Shown in pieces: positions 45,082 through 52,776 of a stretch of 64,000 nt of DNA. Position numbers and translations under genes: made by a program. Numbering within the stretch: position 1 is the first letter of the stretch; the number at the start of each line of letters is the position of its first letter. Source of the DNA: Ramlibacter sp. (GTDB taxonomy: Bacteria; Pseudomonadota; Gammaproteobacteria; Burkholderiales; Burkholderiaceae_C); assembly GCA_016713005.1 (NCBI GenBank), contig JADJPY010000012.1:310001-374000 (forward strand), given 5' to 3'. The notes beneath the pieces are model-generated. The model did not search any database and was not told the DNA's origin. It was given only the letters and a program-made list of their open reading frames with translations.

Positions 45082-45576
45082 TTATTGCCCGTAGCGGGGC
45101 AGCAGGTGAAACGGCGTCTTGCCGTCGTCGGAGGGTGCACGCACCGCGTCGGACTCTGTCCGGATGTTGGACGCCGGCGGCGTCGCCCCCGGGCGCTTGA
45201 TGGTGAGCTCCGCCGGGCTGAGGACCCACACCTCGTGGATCAGGCCGGCCGCGTCGCGGGTGTAGTTGACAGCGAGCTCCTGCCCGACGATGGCGCCGGA
45301 CATCACCAGCATGTTGCGCTCGCTGCGGATGCGCGAGCCGGGCGAAAGGCGGTCGGGCTTGCCGTCAAGCAGCACCTGCAGGGGAGCCTGCACGACCAGC
45401 TTGCCCTGCAACGTGCCGGGGGGGAAGTTGCGCACGGCGTGCATCTGGCCGGTGGCGTCCACCACCTGGGCCGCAGCGGGTGCCGCGGTCAGTGCCGCTG
45501 CCACCGCAAGGGCCGCCAGGACACTGCGCTGGCAGCGGCCATGCAGGAGCGGGAATCCGAAGTTGCAGCGGTTCAT
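45082..45576 (-). CDS. Conserved secreted protein of unknown function
   Basis: A 164-residue protein I do not recognise. From ATG 45576 it has a basic N-terminus and a signal peptide (SVLAALAVAAALTAAPAAAQ). The mature part is rich in beta-like hydrophobic alternation (LQGKLVVQAPLQVLLDG, MLVMSGAIVGQELAVNY) and ends in a polar, Pro-rich tail. No cysteines remain after the signal peptide. An in-frame start at 45624 is rejected because it lies within the palindrome. It lies 18 bases before miaB and downstream of tRNA-Met. Confidence 0.65.
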   Translation of the reverse strand: MNRCNFGFPLLHGRCQRSVLAALAVAAALTAAPAAAQVVDATGQMHAVRNFPPGTLQGKLVVQAPLQVLLDGKPDRLSPGSRIRSERNMLVMSGAIVGQELAVNYTRDAAGLIHEVWVLSPAELTIKRPGATPPASNIRTESDAVRAPSDDGKTPFHLLPRYGQ

Positions 45577-45600
45577 GGTGTAGATCCAGAGGCTGGTGAA

Positions 45601-45638
45601 ACAACGAGGGCACTGTGCGCGCACAGTGCCCTCGTTGT
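45601..45638. terminator. Perfect 38-base palindrome after tRNA-Met
   Basis: The sequence is its own reverse complement over 38 bases: ACAACGAGGGCACTGTGCG followed directly by CGCACAGTGCCCTCGTTGT. As RNA it makes a 17-bp stem with a 4-base loop. On the minus strand it starts 18 bases after the tRNA-Met 3' end and is followed by TTTC. It may end the tRNA transcript, and it precedes the secreted-protein gene. Confidence 0.65.
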
Positions 45639-45656
45639 CAACTTGCGTTGTATGAC

Positions 45657-45733
45657 TGGTGGCGCTTCACGGATTCGAACCGCGGACCTGTGGATTATGA
45701 TTCCATCGCTCTAACCGACTGAGCTAAAGCGCC
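45657..45733 (-). tRNA. tRNA-Met (anticodon CAT), elongator type
   Basis: Read on the minus strand, GGCGCTT pairs with AAGCGCC in the acceptor stem and CCA is encoded. The anticodon loop is ATCATAA with CAT; its stem is ATGGA with TCCAC, leaving an A-C mismatch at 27-43. The paired first acceptor base rules out an initiator tRNA. A tRNA-Ile with modified CAT cannot be fully excluded. Confidence 0.88.
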
Positions 45734-45775
45734 TGAGCCCTCCATTATAGCGTTCCTGACCGCTTTGGGCAGGCC

Positions 45776-46555
45776 TCACTCGTGGCGGAACACGGCCTTG
45801 CGCTTGGCCACAAACGCGTCCATGCCTTCTTTCTGGTCGCTGGTGGCGAACAGCGCGTGGAACAGCCTGCGCTCGAACATCACGCCGTCGCTCAACCCCG
45901 ACTCGAAGGCCCGGTTCACCGATTCCTTCGCCGCCATCACCGCGATCTGCGAGAAGTCGCTGATCATCAGTGCGGCGCCCAGGGCCTCTTCCATCAATTT
46001 GTCCAGCGGAACCACCCGGCTGACAAGGCCGGCGCGCTCGGCCTCGGTGGCGTCCATCATGCGGCCGGTCAGCGCCAGATCCATGGCCTTGGCCTTGCCC
46101 ACGGCGCGCGGCAGACGCTGCGTGCCACCCGCCCCCGGGATGATGCCCAGCTTGATTTCCGGCTGGCCGAACTTGGCGTTGTCCGCCGCGATGATGAAGT
46201 CGCACATCATCGCCAGCTCGCAGCCGCCACCCAGCGCAAAGCCGCTCACGGCCGCAATCACCGGCTTGCGCACGCTGCGGATCGTTTCCCAGTTGCGGGT
46301 GATGTAGTCGCCCTTGTAGACGTCGGCAAAGCTGTAGGTCGCCATGGCGCCGATGTCGGCGCCGGCGGCAAAGGCCTTTTCGCTTCCGGTGACGATCATG
46401 CAGCCGATGGCCGCGTCGGCGTCAAAGGCCCTGAGCGCCGCGCCCAGTTCGTCCATCAGCTGGTTGTTCAGCGCGTTCAGCTGCTTGGGCCGGTTCAGCG
46501 TGACGACGCCAACCTTGTCGCCTTCGGTGCGCACTTCAATCATTTCGTAGCTCAT
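45776..46555 (-). CDS. Enoyl-CoA hydratase, PaaF-like
   Basis: A crotonase-fold hydratase of 259 residues. The oxyanion-hole segments AFAAGADIGAM and GFALGGGCELAMMCD and the catalytic Glu in GQPEIKLGIIPGAGGTQRL are all present, so it is an active 2-enoyl-CoA hydratase. ATG 46555 follows AGGAG. It is divergent from paaG across a palindromic operator, which suggests a role in phenylacetate breakdown (PaaF step), though general beta-oxidation is possible. tRNA-Met lies next to its 3' end. Confidence 0.88.
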   Translation of the reverse strand: MSYEMIEVRTEGDKVGVVTLNRPKQLNALNNQLMDELGAALRAFDADAAIGCMIVTGSEKAFAAGADIGAMATYSFADVYKGDYITRNWETIRSVRKPVIAAVSGFALGGGCELAMMCDFIIAADNAKFGQPEIKLGIIPGAGGTQRLPRAVGKAKAMDLALTGRMMDATEAERAGLVSRVVPLDKLMEEALGAALMISDFSQIAVMAAKESVNRAFESGLSDGVMFERRLFHALFATSDQKEGMDAFVAKRKAVFRHE

Positions 46556-46586
46556 ATTGACTCCTGCATTTGGGTTACCGTTGTGG

Positions 46587-46614
46587 ACTATACCCAAGGG
46601 AAAACATTAGCCAA
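46587..46614 (-). promoter_or_regulatory. Promoter for the enoyl-CoA hydratase gene
   Basis: On the minus strand, TTGGCT (46609-46614) and TATAGT (46587-46592) are 16 bases apart, 31 bases before the hydratase start. The -35 box lies inside the palindromic operator, so a bound repressor would block it. Confidence 0.5.
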
Positions 46615-46631
46615 CCGATCGGTCGGCTAAT
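46606..46631. promoter_or_regulatory. TetR-type palindromic operator between divergent phenylacetate genes
   Basis: A 26-base palindrome with 12 of 13 positions matched: ATTAGCCAACCGA and TCGGTCGGCTAAT around a CGATCG centre. The ACCGA/TCGGT core is like sites of TetR-family PaaR regulators of betaproteobacteria, which respond to phenylacetyl-CoA. It is 26 bases before the paaG start and overlaps the -35 box of the opposite gene. The regulator gene is not in the window. Confidence 0.65.
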
Positions 46632-46657
46632 GATAAATTGTGGCCCAGGAGACCCAG

Positions 46658-47464
46658 ATGACCGAATCGACCGTTCTGTATTCAACCCAGGGTGCCGTTG
46701 CGCAGGTGACACTGAATCGCCCCCAGGCGCTCAACAGCTTCACGCGACGGATGCACCAGGAGCTGTGGTCCGCGCTGGACCAGGCTGAAGCGGATGCGTC
46801 CATTCGCGCCCTGGTGCTCACCGGAGCCGGACGCGGCTTTTGTGCCGGTGCCGATCTGGCGGAGTTTGACTTCGAGCCCGGGCCTGACCTGGTGCAGCGC
46901 GCCGACCCGGGTCCGGTGATTGACCAGGCCTTCAACCCCACGGCGCGACGGCTGCAGAACCTGCGCATGCCCACCATCGCGGCGGTCAACGGTGTCGCCG
47001 CCGGTGCCGGTGCCTCGCTGGCCATGACGTGCGACATCGCCATCGCCGCGACCAGCGCTTCCTTCATCCAGGCCTTCAGCAAGATCGGCCTGATTCCGGA
47101 TGCGGGGAGCACCTGGCTCTTGCCCCAGCGCGTGGGCATGGCGCGCGCGATCGCACTGGCCATGACAGGCGACAAGCTGTCTGCCGTGCAGGCGAAGGAG
47201 TGGGGAATGATCTGGGAGGTTGTCGAGGGTGGGGCGGAAGAATGCCTGACGGCGGCGCTGGCGCTGGCCACCAGGCTTTCTTCCATGCCCACCAGGGCGC
47301 TGGTGGCCACACGCCACATACTGCGCGACAGCACGTCCCGCACCTTTGCCCAGCAGCTGGATGTGGAGCGTGACACGCAGTCCGCCATGGGCCGGACGCA
47401 CGACTACATCGAGGGCGTGATGGCCTTTCGCGAAAAGCGCCCGGCGCAGTTCAGGGGCGAATGA
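46658..47464 (+). CDS. paaG: 1,2-epoxyphenylacetyl-CoA isomerase
   Basis: PaaG converts ring-1,2-epoxyphenylacetyl-CoA to the oxepin form in phenylacetate breakdown. It is a crotonase-fold protein of 268 residues. The oxyanion segment GFCAGADLAEF is followed by NGVAAGAGASLAMTCD, and the catalytic Asp lies in GLIPDAGSTW where hydratases have Glu, which separates PaaG from the neighbouring hydratase. ATG 46658 is used rather than 46640. Its stop overlaps paaI (ATGA). Confidence 0.9.
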   Translation: MTESTVLYSTQGAVAQVTLNRPQALNSFTRRMHQELWSALDQAEADASIRALVLTGAGRGFCAGADLAEFDFEPGPDLVQRADPGPVIDQAFNPTARRLQNLRMPTIAAVNGVAAGAGASLAMTCDIAIAATSASFIQAFSKIGLIPDAGSTWLLPQRVGMARAIALAMTGDKLSAVQAKEWGMIWEVVEGGAEECLTAALALATRLSSMPTRALVATRHILRDSTSRTFAQQLDVERDTQSAMGRTHDYIEGVMAFREKRPAQFRGE

Positions 47465-47898
47465 TGGAGCCGATTGAACTTGCCCGCAAAGTGGGCGAAT
47501 CCATGTTCGCCGCGGATGCCGCTTCGCGGGAAACCATGGGCATGGAACTGGTGAGCTGTGAACCAGGCCGGGCCGTGCTGCGCATGACTGTGCGCGAAAA
47601 GCACCTCAACGGGCACAAGATCTGCCATGGCGGCTTCATCTTCACGCTGGCCGACTCCACCTTTGCCTTTGCCTGCAACAGCCACAACAGGATCACGGTG
47701 GCCGCGGGCTGCAGCATCGAGTTCCTCAAGCCAGGCCAGCTCGGCGACGTGCTCACGTGTGAGGGTCGTGAACAGGTACTGCAGGGACGTCATGGCATTT
47801 ACGACATGAAAGTCAGCAACCAGCGCGGCGAGGTGGTGGCCATGTTCCGTGGCAAGAGCGCGGCTGTCCAGGGCAACGTGATACCGGAGGCCACATGA
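47461..47898 (+). CDS. paaI: Phenylacetyl-CoA thioesterase, hotdog fold
   Basis: PaaI hydrolyses ring-hydroxylated phenylacetyl-CoA and frees CoA, preventing dead-end products. It is 145 residues in a single hotdog domain. The active-site segment CHGGFIFTLADSTFAFA contains the catalytic Asp, and HNRITVAAGCSIEFLKP follows as in PaaI. Both ATG 47461 and 47464 are possible starts. It overlaps paaG and paaK by 4 bases each, so the three are co-translated. Confidence 0.93.
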   Translation: MMEPIELARKVGESMFAADAASRETMGMELVSCEPGRAVLRMTVREKHLNGHKICHGGFIFTLADSTFAFACNSHNRITVAAGCSIEFLKPGQLGDVLTCEGREQVLQGRHGIYDMKVSNQRGEVVAMFRGKSAAVQGNVIPEAT

Positions 47899-49193
47899 AA
47901 CAGTTTCCGCTGGAGCCGATCGAGAAAGCCGGCATTGACGAATTGCGCGGCCTGCAACTCAAGCGGCTGCGCGCCACGCTGCGTCATGCGTACGCCCACT
48001 CGCCGGTGTACCGGGCCAAGTTCGACGCTGCCGGCGTGCATCCGGACGACTGCCGCACACTGGCCGACCTGGCAAAGTTCCCCTTCACCACCAAGAAGGA
48101 CCTGCGCGACAGCTATCCGTTCGGCATGTTTGCGGTGCCGCGCGAACGGTGCGCACGCATCCACGCGTCCAGCGGCACCACTGGCAAGCCCACCGTGGTG
48201 GGCTACACGCAGAAAGACATAGACACCTGGGCGAGCGTGATGGCCCGCAGCATCCGCGCCAGCGGTGCCCGTCCGGGCGACCTCGTGCACGTGAGCTACG
48301 GTTACGGCCTGTTCACTGGCGGCCTGGGCGCGCACTATGGCGCCGAGCGGCTGGGACTGACGGTGGTCCCCTTCGGCGGCGGCCAGACCGAGCGACAGGT
48401 GCAGCTCATCTGCGACTTCAGGCCCGACATCATCATGGTCACGCCCAGCTACATGCTGGCGATCGCGGATGAATTCGAGCGCCAGGGTTTGCAGCCTTCA
48501 CAGTCGAGCCTGCGGCTGGGCATTTTCGGCGCCGAACCCTGGACCAACGACATGCGAGCGGCCATTGAGCAGCGAATGGGCATTGACGCTGTGGACATAT
48601 ATGGACTTAGCGAAGTCATGGGGCCGGGCGTTGCCAACGAATGCGTCGAAACGAAGGACGGGCCCACCATCTGGGAAGACCACTTCTATCCCGAAATCAT
48701 CAATCCGGACACTGGTGAGCCGGTGGCGGACGGCGAGCTGGGCGAACTGGTGTTCACCAGCCTGACCAAGGAGGCGTTGCCCATCATCCGCTACCGAACG
48801 CGTGACCTGACTCGCCTGTTGCCGGGTACCGCCCGCACGATGCGCAGGATGGAAAAGATCACCGGACGCAGCGACGACATGATGATTGTGCGCGGCGTCA
48901 ACGTGTTTCCCACCCAGATCGAAGAGCTGATCCTGCGCCATGCCGAGCTTGCTCCGCACTACCAATGCGTGTTGCGGCGGGAGGGGCCGATGGACGATTT
49001 GACCGTCGTGGTTGAAACCAGGCCGGGTGTGGCGCCCGACAGCCTGGAGGCCCGTGCTGCGGCCAAGCTGTTGCAGCACGAAGTCAAGGTCTACGTGGGC
49101 ACCAGTGTGGATGTCGAACTTCGCGCCGAAGGCGGCGTTGAGCGCAGCCTTGGCAAGGCCAGGCGGGTGCTGGATTTGCGCAACAAGGGGTGA
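47895..49193 (+). CDS. paaK: Phenylacetate-CoA ligase
   Basis: PaaK activates phenylacetate with ATP and CoA, the entry step of the pathway. It is 432 residues, the family length. The nucleotide-binding loop is SSGTTGKPT, followed by YGLFTGGLGAHYGAE, YGLSEVMGPG and the hinge DMMIVRGVNVFPTQIE. The N-terminal LRHAYAHSPVYRAKFDAAG block is typical of PaaK. The oxygenase genes paaABCDE do not follow; a DUF3108 gene converges 19 bases downstream. Confidence 0.95.
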   Translation: MKQFPLEPIEKAGIDELRGLQLKRLRATLRHAYAHSPVYRAKFDAAGVHPDDCRTLADLAKFPFTTKKDLRDSYPFGMFAVPRERCARIHASSGTTGKPTVVGYTQKDIDTWASVMARSIRASGARPGDLVHVSYGYGLFTGGLGAHYGAERLGLTVVPFGGGQTERQVQLICDFRPDIIMVTPSYMLAIADEFERQGLQPSQSSLRLGIFGAEPWTNDMRAAIEQRMGIDAVDIYGLSEVMGPGVANECVETKDGPTIWEDHFYPEIINPDTGEPVADGELGELVFTSLTKEALPIIRYRTRDLTRLLPGTARTMRRMEKITGRSDDMMIVRGVNVFPTQIEELILRHAELAPHYQCVLRREGPMDDLTVVVETRPGVAPDSLEARAAAKLLQHEVKVYVGTSVDVELRAEGGVERSLGKARRVLDLRNKG

Positions 49194-49212
49194 GTGCAGT
49201 CTTGCGCCACGC

Positions 49213-50265
49213 TCAGGACCTGTCCACCCCGACCAGGTCGAGTTCCACAAAACCCTCGCGGTCACCCATTTCGACGCGGACCCTGGCCGGCAGGTAGTTC
49301 AGCGAGGGGGCGTACCAGAACTGCTGGAAGGTGTATTCCGTCCGGTTTGGCAGGGGTTTGGGGTAGAGCTTGATGGTCTCGACCTGCTCGGGCTTGCCGT
49401 CCAGCGTCAGGGTCAGGATCTCCCGCGCCACCACCTCGTAGACCCACGCGTCAATGCCGTTGGGGCGGGCCATGGTCAAAGGCACCTCGGTGCCGAGGAC
49501 AAGTCCGGGCCCTGCGGCCAGCAGCTTGCGGTGCAACTCCACAAACTGGCTGGCGCTGTCCTGTGTGCCCACAGGACGTGGGAGCGTTCGCCGGTTGGTC
49601 AGACGGATGCGGTCCTCCAGGAACTCCACCGGACGGCGTCGCCCGAAGAAGGCTTCTTCATACATTTCGGGCTCCAGCCGCTGCGGGGTGACTTTGCCCT
49701 GGCTCGTGACGGTGACAACGCCCAGCCCAAGGTCCACCACGATGCGAACCTGGTACCTGTCGGATTGCCGTTGCCACATCACCTGGGCGTTGGCCGTCAG
49801 CTCGCCACGGTAGTAACCGGTGAGGCGGTAGCGCAGTCGCAGGGCGGAGGGCCAGTCTGCCAGGGGGTCGACCGGTGGCTGCGCCTGCGACGCTGTCGCA
49901 ACAGGCGCGGGGGGTGCGGCGACTTCGGGTTCAGCGGCGCTGGCCGTCTGTTCGACGGGGGCTGGCGGTGTATCCGGCGGCGCAGGCTGCACTTCAACCA
50001 AGGTCGGAGTGCTGTCGACCACTGTCGGTACAAGGGTTGCCGGCGATGCAGCGTGCTTGCGACGCGGGATGGGCGCCGGCGCAATTGCCAGGGGAGCGGG
50101 GGGTGTCTCCGGCCGCAAGGTTCGGGTGTACATCGGTTCGGGCATCAACTGCAAGGAGCGAGCAGGCAGCCACTGTCGGGCCATCCATTCCAGCGCGATC
50201 GCGTGCAGGCCCAACACGCAGGCCAGGAGCACCAGGAGGATCAGGAGGCCGCGTCGCCGAGCCAT
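49213..50265 (-). CDS. DUF3108-family envelope protein
   Basis: A 350-residue protein of unknown function. The N-terminus is basic and then hydrophobic (RGLLILLVLLACVLGLHAIAL), a signal anchor. A long Pro/Ala/Val-rich linker spans about residues 60-130, and the C-terminal domain (YRLTGYYRGELTANAQVMWQ, VTSQGKVTPQRLEPEMY) matches DUF3108. It overlaps the upstream M61 peptidase gene by 25 bases, so the two are translated together and may act in the same compartment. Confidence 0.8.
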   Translation of the reverse strand: MARRRGLLILLVLLACVLGLHAIALEWMARQWLPARSLQLMPEPMYTRTLRPETPPAPLAIAPAPIPRRKHAASPATLVPTVVDSTPTLVEVQPAPPDTPPAPVEQTASAAEPEVAAPPAPVATASQAQPPVDPLADWPSALRLRYRLTGYYRGELTANAQVMWQRQSDRYQVRIVVDLGLGVVTVTSQGKVTPQRLEPEMYEEAFFGRRRPVEFLEDRIRLTNRRTLPRPVGTQDSASQFVELHRKLLAAGPGLVLGTEVPLTMARPNGIDAWVYEVVAREILTLTLDGKPEQVETIKLYPKPLPNRTEYTFQQFWYAPSLNYLPARVRVEMGDREGFVELDLVGVDRS

Positions 50266-52019
50266 TGGTCGATAGCTTCCGGGTCCTTGATCGCCAGCCG
50301 TGGCAGAGTCTGGTCCCTCGCAATGTCCAGGGTGAGCGTGAGCAGGCGTTTGTCACGTGCCACCAGGACCAGCAAACGTGTGGCCTGGCCCGCATGCAGC
50401 GCCACATCGTCCAGCTTGTGAATGCGCCACGACTGACGGGTTGTTGCGACCGGCGCGGGGACGTCGATGCCGATCCACTCGTCACCGGCGGCCATGCCCG
50501 CACGCTCCGCCGCGCCTCCACGCAGGACGTTCTTGATGCGGACATGTCCGCCCGACTCGTCAACCCGAAGACCCAGTTGTTGGGCCATCGCAGCGGGCTC
50601 ATTCACCATCGCCACGCCCTGTCGGGGCAGCAGATCCTGCAAGGGAAGATCCGTCGTGCCGTGAACCCAGTCCTTCAGCTCCTGCGCATAGGAGCGCCCG
50701 GTCAGGGATTGCAGCGAGGACAGCAGATCGGCCTCGGTCATGGGGCCTGCAGTGCAACGCTTCCAGAGGTCGCGCATCACGGCGTCCAGGCAGGTGCGGC
50801 CGGTCTGGCGCAGGTTCAGGTCCAGGCACAACCCGACGAGGGCACCCTTGGCGTAGTAGCTCACGGTGGCATTGGGCGTGTTCTCGTCAGGCCGGTAGTA
50901 CTTGGTCCATGCTTCAAAGCTGGCCTGCGCCACCGACTGGACCAGCCGCCCCGGTGTGTTCGACACCTGCTGGATCGTCTTGTTGAGCAGGGCCAGGTAG
51001 GCCGCATTGTCCAGAAGCCCGGCGCGTCGCAGCAGCAGGTCGTCGTAGTAGCTGGTGAAGCCCTCGAAGAACCACAGCAGCCGGGTGTAGTTTTCACCGG
51101 CATAGTCGTAGTTCGATAACTCGGCCGGCCGCAAGCGCTTGACGTTCCAGGTGTGGAAATACTCATGGCTGATCAATCCCAGCAACGTGGTGTATCCGTC
51201 ACCCTGGCGGGCCGGTCCCACGCGCGGCAGGTCCCTGCGGTTGCAAATCAGCGCGGTGGAGTTGCGGTGTTCCAGGCCCCCGTACCCGTCGTCCACGGCG
51301 CGCAGCATGAACGTGTAGCTGGACATGGGCGGCTTTCCCTTGCCGTGCCAGAAGCGGATGGCGGCCTCGCAAATGCGCCGCGTGTCCGCCAGAAGTCGAC
51401 CGCTGTCGAAGGAGGCCGGCGCCCCAGACACGACAAAGCGGTGATCGACGCCGCGCACACGGAACATGCCGCTCCAGAACGCGCCCATCTCAACCGGGCA
51501 GTCGGCAAGCTCGTCGTAGCTTGCAGCCTGATAGGTGCCGAACCCGTCCGGGTCCACCTCGCAGGGCGTCAGGCCGGTGGCCACCTTCCAGAGATCGCAG
51601 GCATCCGGGCGCACGACCTGCAGTTCGTGGCGCACGTGGTCCTGGCCCTCAACCATCAGGCACAGGCTGGTGGCATTGAAAAATCCGCGGTCGGGATCCA
51701 GCCAGGCCGTGCGCACGGAGGCATCAAATGCATACACCTCACAGGTGATTTCCAGGGGGTCACCGGGTTCGCACGCCGCTTCCCACCGGTGCTTGTCCAG
51801 TTGCGTCAGTGCGATCTCGCGGTCGCGCTGGCGGGCATGCAGGCCCTGGACATGTCGGGAGAATTCCCGAACCAGATAGCTGCCCGGGATCCAGACCGGC
51901 AGCATGAGGCGCTGCCCGAATGCGGGCCGATGCACCGTCAGGGTGATGCGATACAGGTGGGCGTGGAGATTGGCTGCCTCCACGCGATAGGCGATGCCGG
52001 GTGTTGAAGTTCGGGTCAT
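50241..52019 (-). CDS. M61-family metallopeptidase with PDZ domain
   Basis: A 592-residue glycyl-aminopeptidase-type protein of family M61. The N-terminal beta domain (ATG 52019, RVEAANLHAHLYRITLTV) precedes the catalytic domain with the zinc motif HEYFHTWNVKRLRP, where HExxH is followed by the typical NVKRLRP. A PDZ domain lies at the end (GGHVRIKNVLRGGAAERAGM). No signal peptide is visible, so a cytoplasmic site is likely, although some relatives are exported. A longer in-frame start at 52175 gives no family sequence. Confidence 0.9.
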   Translation of the reverse strand: MTRTSTPGIAYRVEAANLHAHLYRITLTVHRPAFGQRLMLPVWIPGSYLVREFSRHVQGLHARQRDREIALTQLDKHRWEAACEPGDPLEITCEVYAFDASVRTAWLDPDRGFFNATSLCLMVEGQDHVRHELQVVRPDACDLWKVATGLTPCEVDPDGFGTYQAASYDELADCPVEMGAFWSGMFRVRGVDHRFVVSGAPASFDSGRLLADTRRICEAAIRFWHGKGKPPMSSYTFMLRAVDDGYGGLEHRNSTALICNRRDLPRVGPARQGDGYTTLLGLISHEYFHTWNVKRLRPAELSNYDYAGENYTRLLWFFEGFTSYYDDLLLRRAGLLDNAAYLALLNKTIQQVSNTPGRLVQSVAQASFEAWTKYYRPDENTPNATVSYYAKGALVGLCLDLNLRQTGRTCLDAVMRDLWKRCTAGPMTEADLLSSLQSLTGRSYAQELKDWVHGTTDLPLQDLLPRQGVAMVNEPAAMAQQLGLRVDESGGHVRIKNVLRGGAAERAGMAAGDEWIGIDVPAPVATTRQSWRIHKLDDVALHAGQATRLLVLVARDKRLLTLTLDIARDQTLPRLAIKDPEAIDQWLGDAAS

Positions 52020-52059
52020 GATCTGCCCCGAGAATACCCGGCCGCGCTTCCAGCGGGGC

Positions 52060-52776
52060 TCAGCGCGCTTCGGCCAGGTACTTCTCGACAGTCTGGGCCG
52101 GTACGGCACCAGGCACGCGGGATCCGTCGGCAAAGATGAGGGTCGGTGTTCCGGTGATCTTGTGTTTCTTGCCAAATTCGACGTTGCGGCTCAGGGCGGC
52201 CGTATCGCAGCTCGCTGCTGTGGGCAACTGGTCGCGCACCATCCAGTCCAGCCAGGCCTGTCCCTTGTCCTTGGAGCACCAGATGTTGCGGGAGCGCTCG
52301 GTGGACGACGGGCCCAGGATCGGATACAGGAACATGTAGACCGTCACATTGTTGACCTTCTGCAGATCGCGTTCGAAGCGCTTGCAGTAGCCGCAGTTGG
52401 GGTCTTCAAACACGGCCATCTTGCGTTGTCCATTGCCGCGCACGATGACGAACGCGTCTTTCAGCGGCAAGGCGTCAAAGCTCACAGCGGTCAGCTTCTC
52501 GACGCGCTCCTCTGTCAGGTTCCTGCGGGCCCTTGTGTCGATCAGGTTCCCCATCAACAGGAAGTTGCCCTCGGCGTCTGTGTAGTAAATGTCCGTGCCG
52601 TTGAGCCGCACTTCGAACAGTCCGTTCATTGGCGTCTTGCTCACCTCGTCAATGGGGGGCAGGTTGGGCAGGCGCTCCACCAGATTCTTGCGAATGACGG
52701 CTTCCTGCGCCATCGCCAGCCCCAGTGTGGCCCACAGGATGCCGGCCAGGCCCAGCGTTTTGAGTTTGAATGTCAT
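52060..52776 (-). CDS. dsbC: Thiol:disulfide interchange protein DsbC
   Basis: DsbC is the periplasmic disulfide isomerase. It is 238 residues from ATG 52776. The signal peptide ends near LGLAMAQ, the dimerisation domain covers about residues 25-85 (LFEVRLNGTDIYYTDAEGN split by its conserved Tyr-Tyr), and the thioredoxin domain has the active site Cys128-Gly-Tyr-Cys131 with cis-Pro in GTPTLIF. Two more cysteines (IWCSKD, ASCDTA) form the structural disulfide. It overlaps the upstream monooxygenase gene by 4 bases. Confidence 0.95.
   Translation of the reverse strand: MTFKLKTLGLAGILWATLGLAMAQEAVIRKNLVERLPNLPPIDEVSKTPMNGLFEVRLNGTDIYYTDAEGNFLLMGNLIDTRARRNLTEERVEKLTAVSFDALPLKDAFVIVRGNGQRKMAVFEDPNCGYCKRFERDLQKVNNVTVYMFLYPILGPSSTERSRNIWCSKDKGQAWLDWMVRDQLPTAASCDTAALSRNVEFGKKHKITGTPTLIFADGSRVPGAVPAQTVEKYLAEAR

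Noticed and set aside
43768..45714. An open frame of 648 codons on the plus strand opposite miaB
   Set aside because: It is a GC-driven shadow of miaB and the next gene, runs through the tRNA-Met, and has no recognisable domain.
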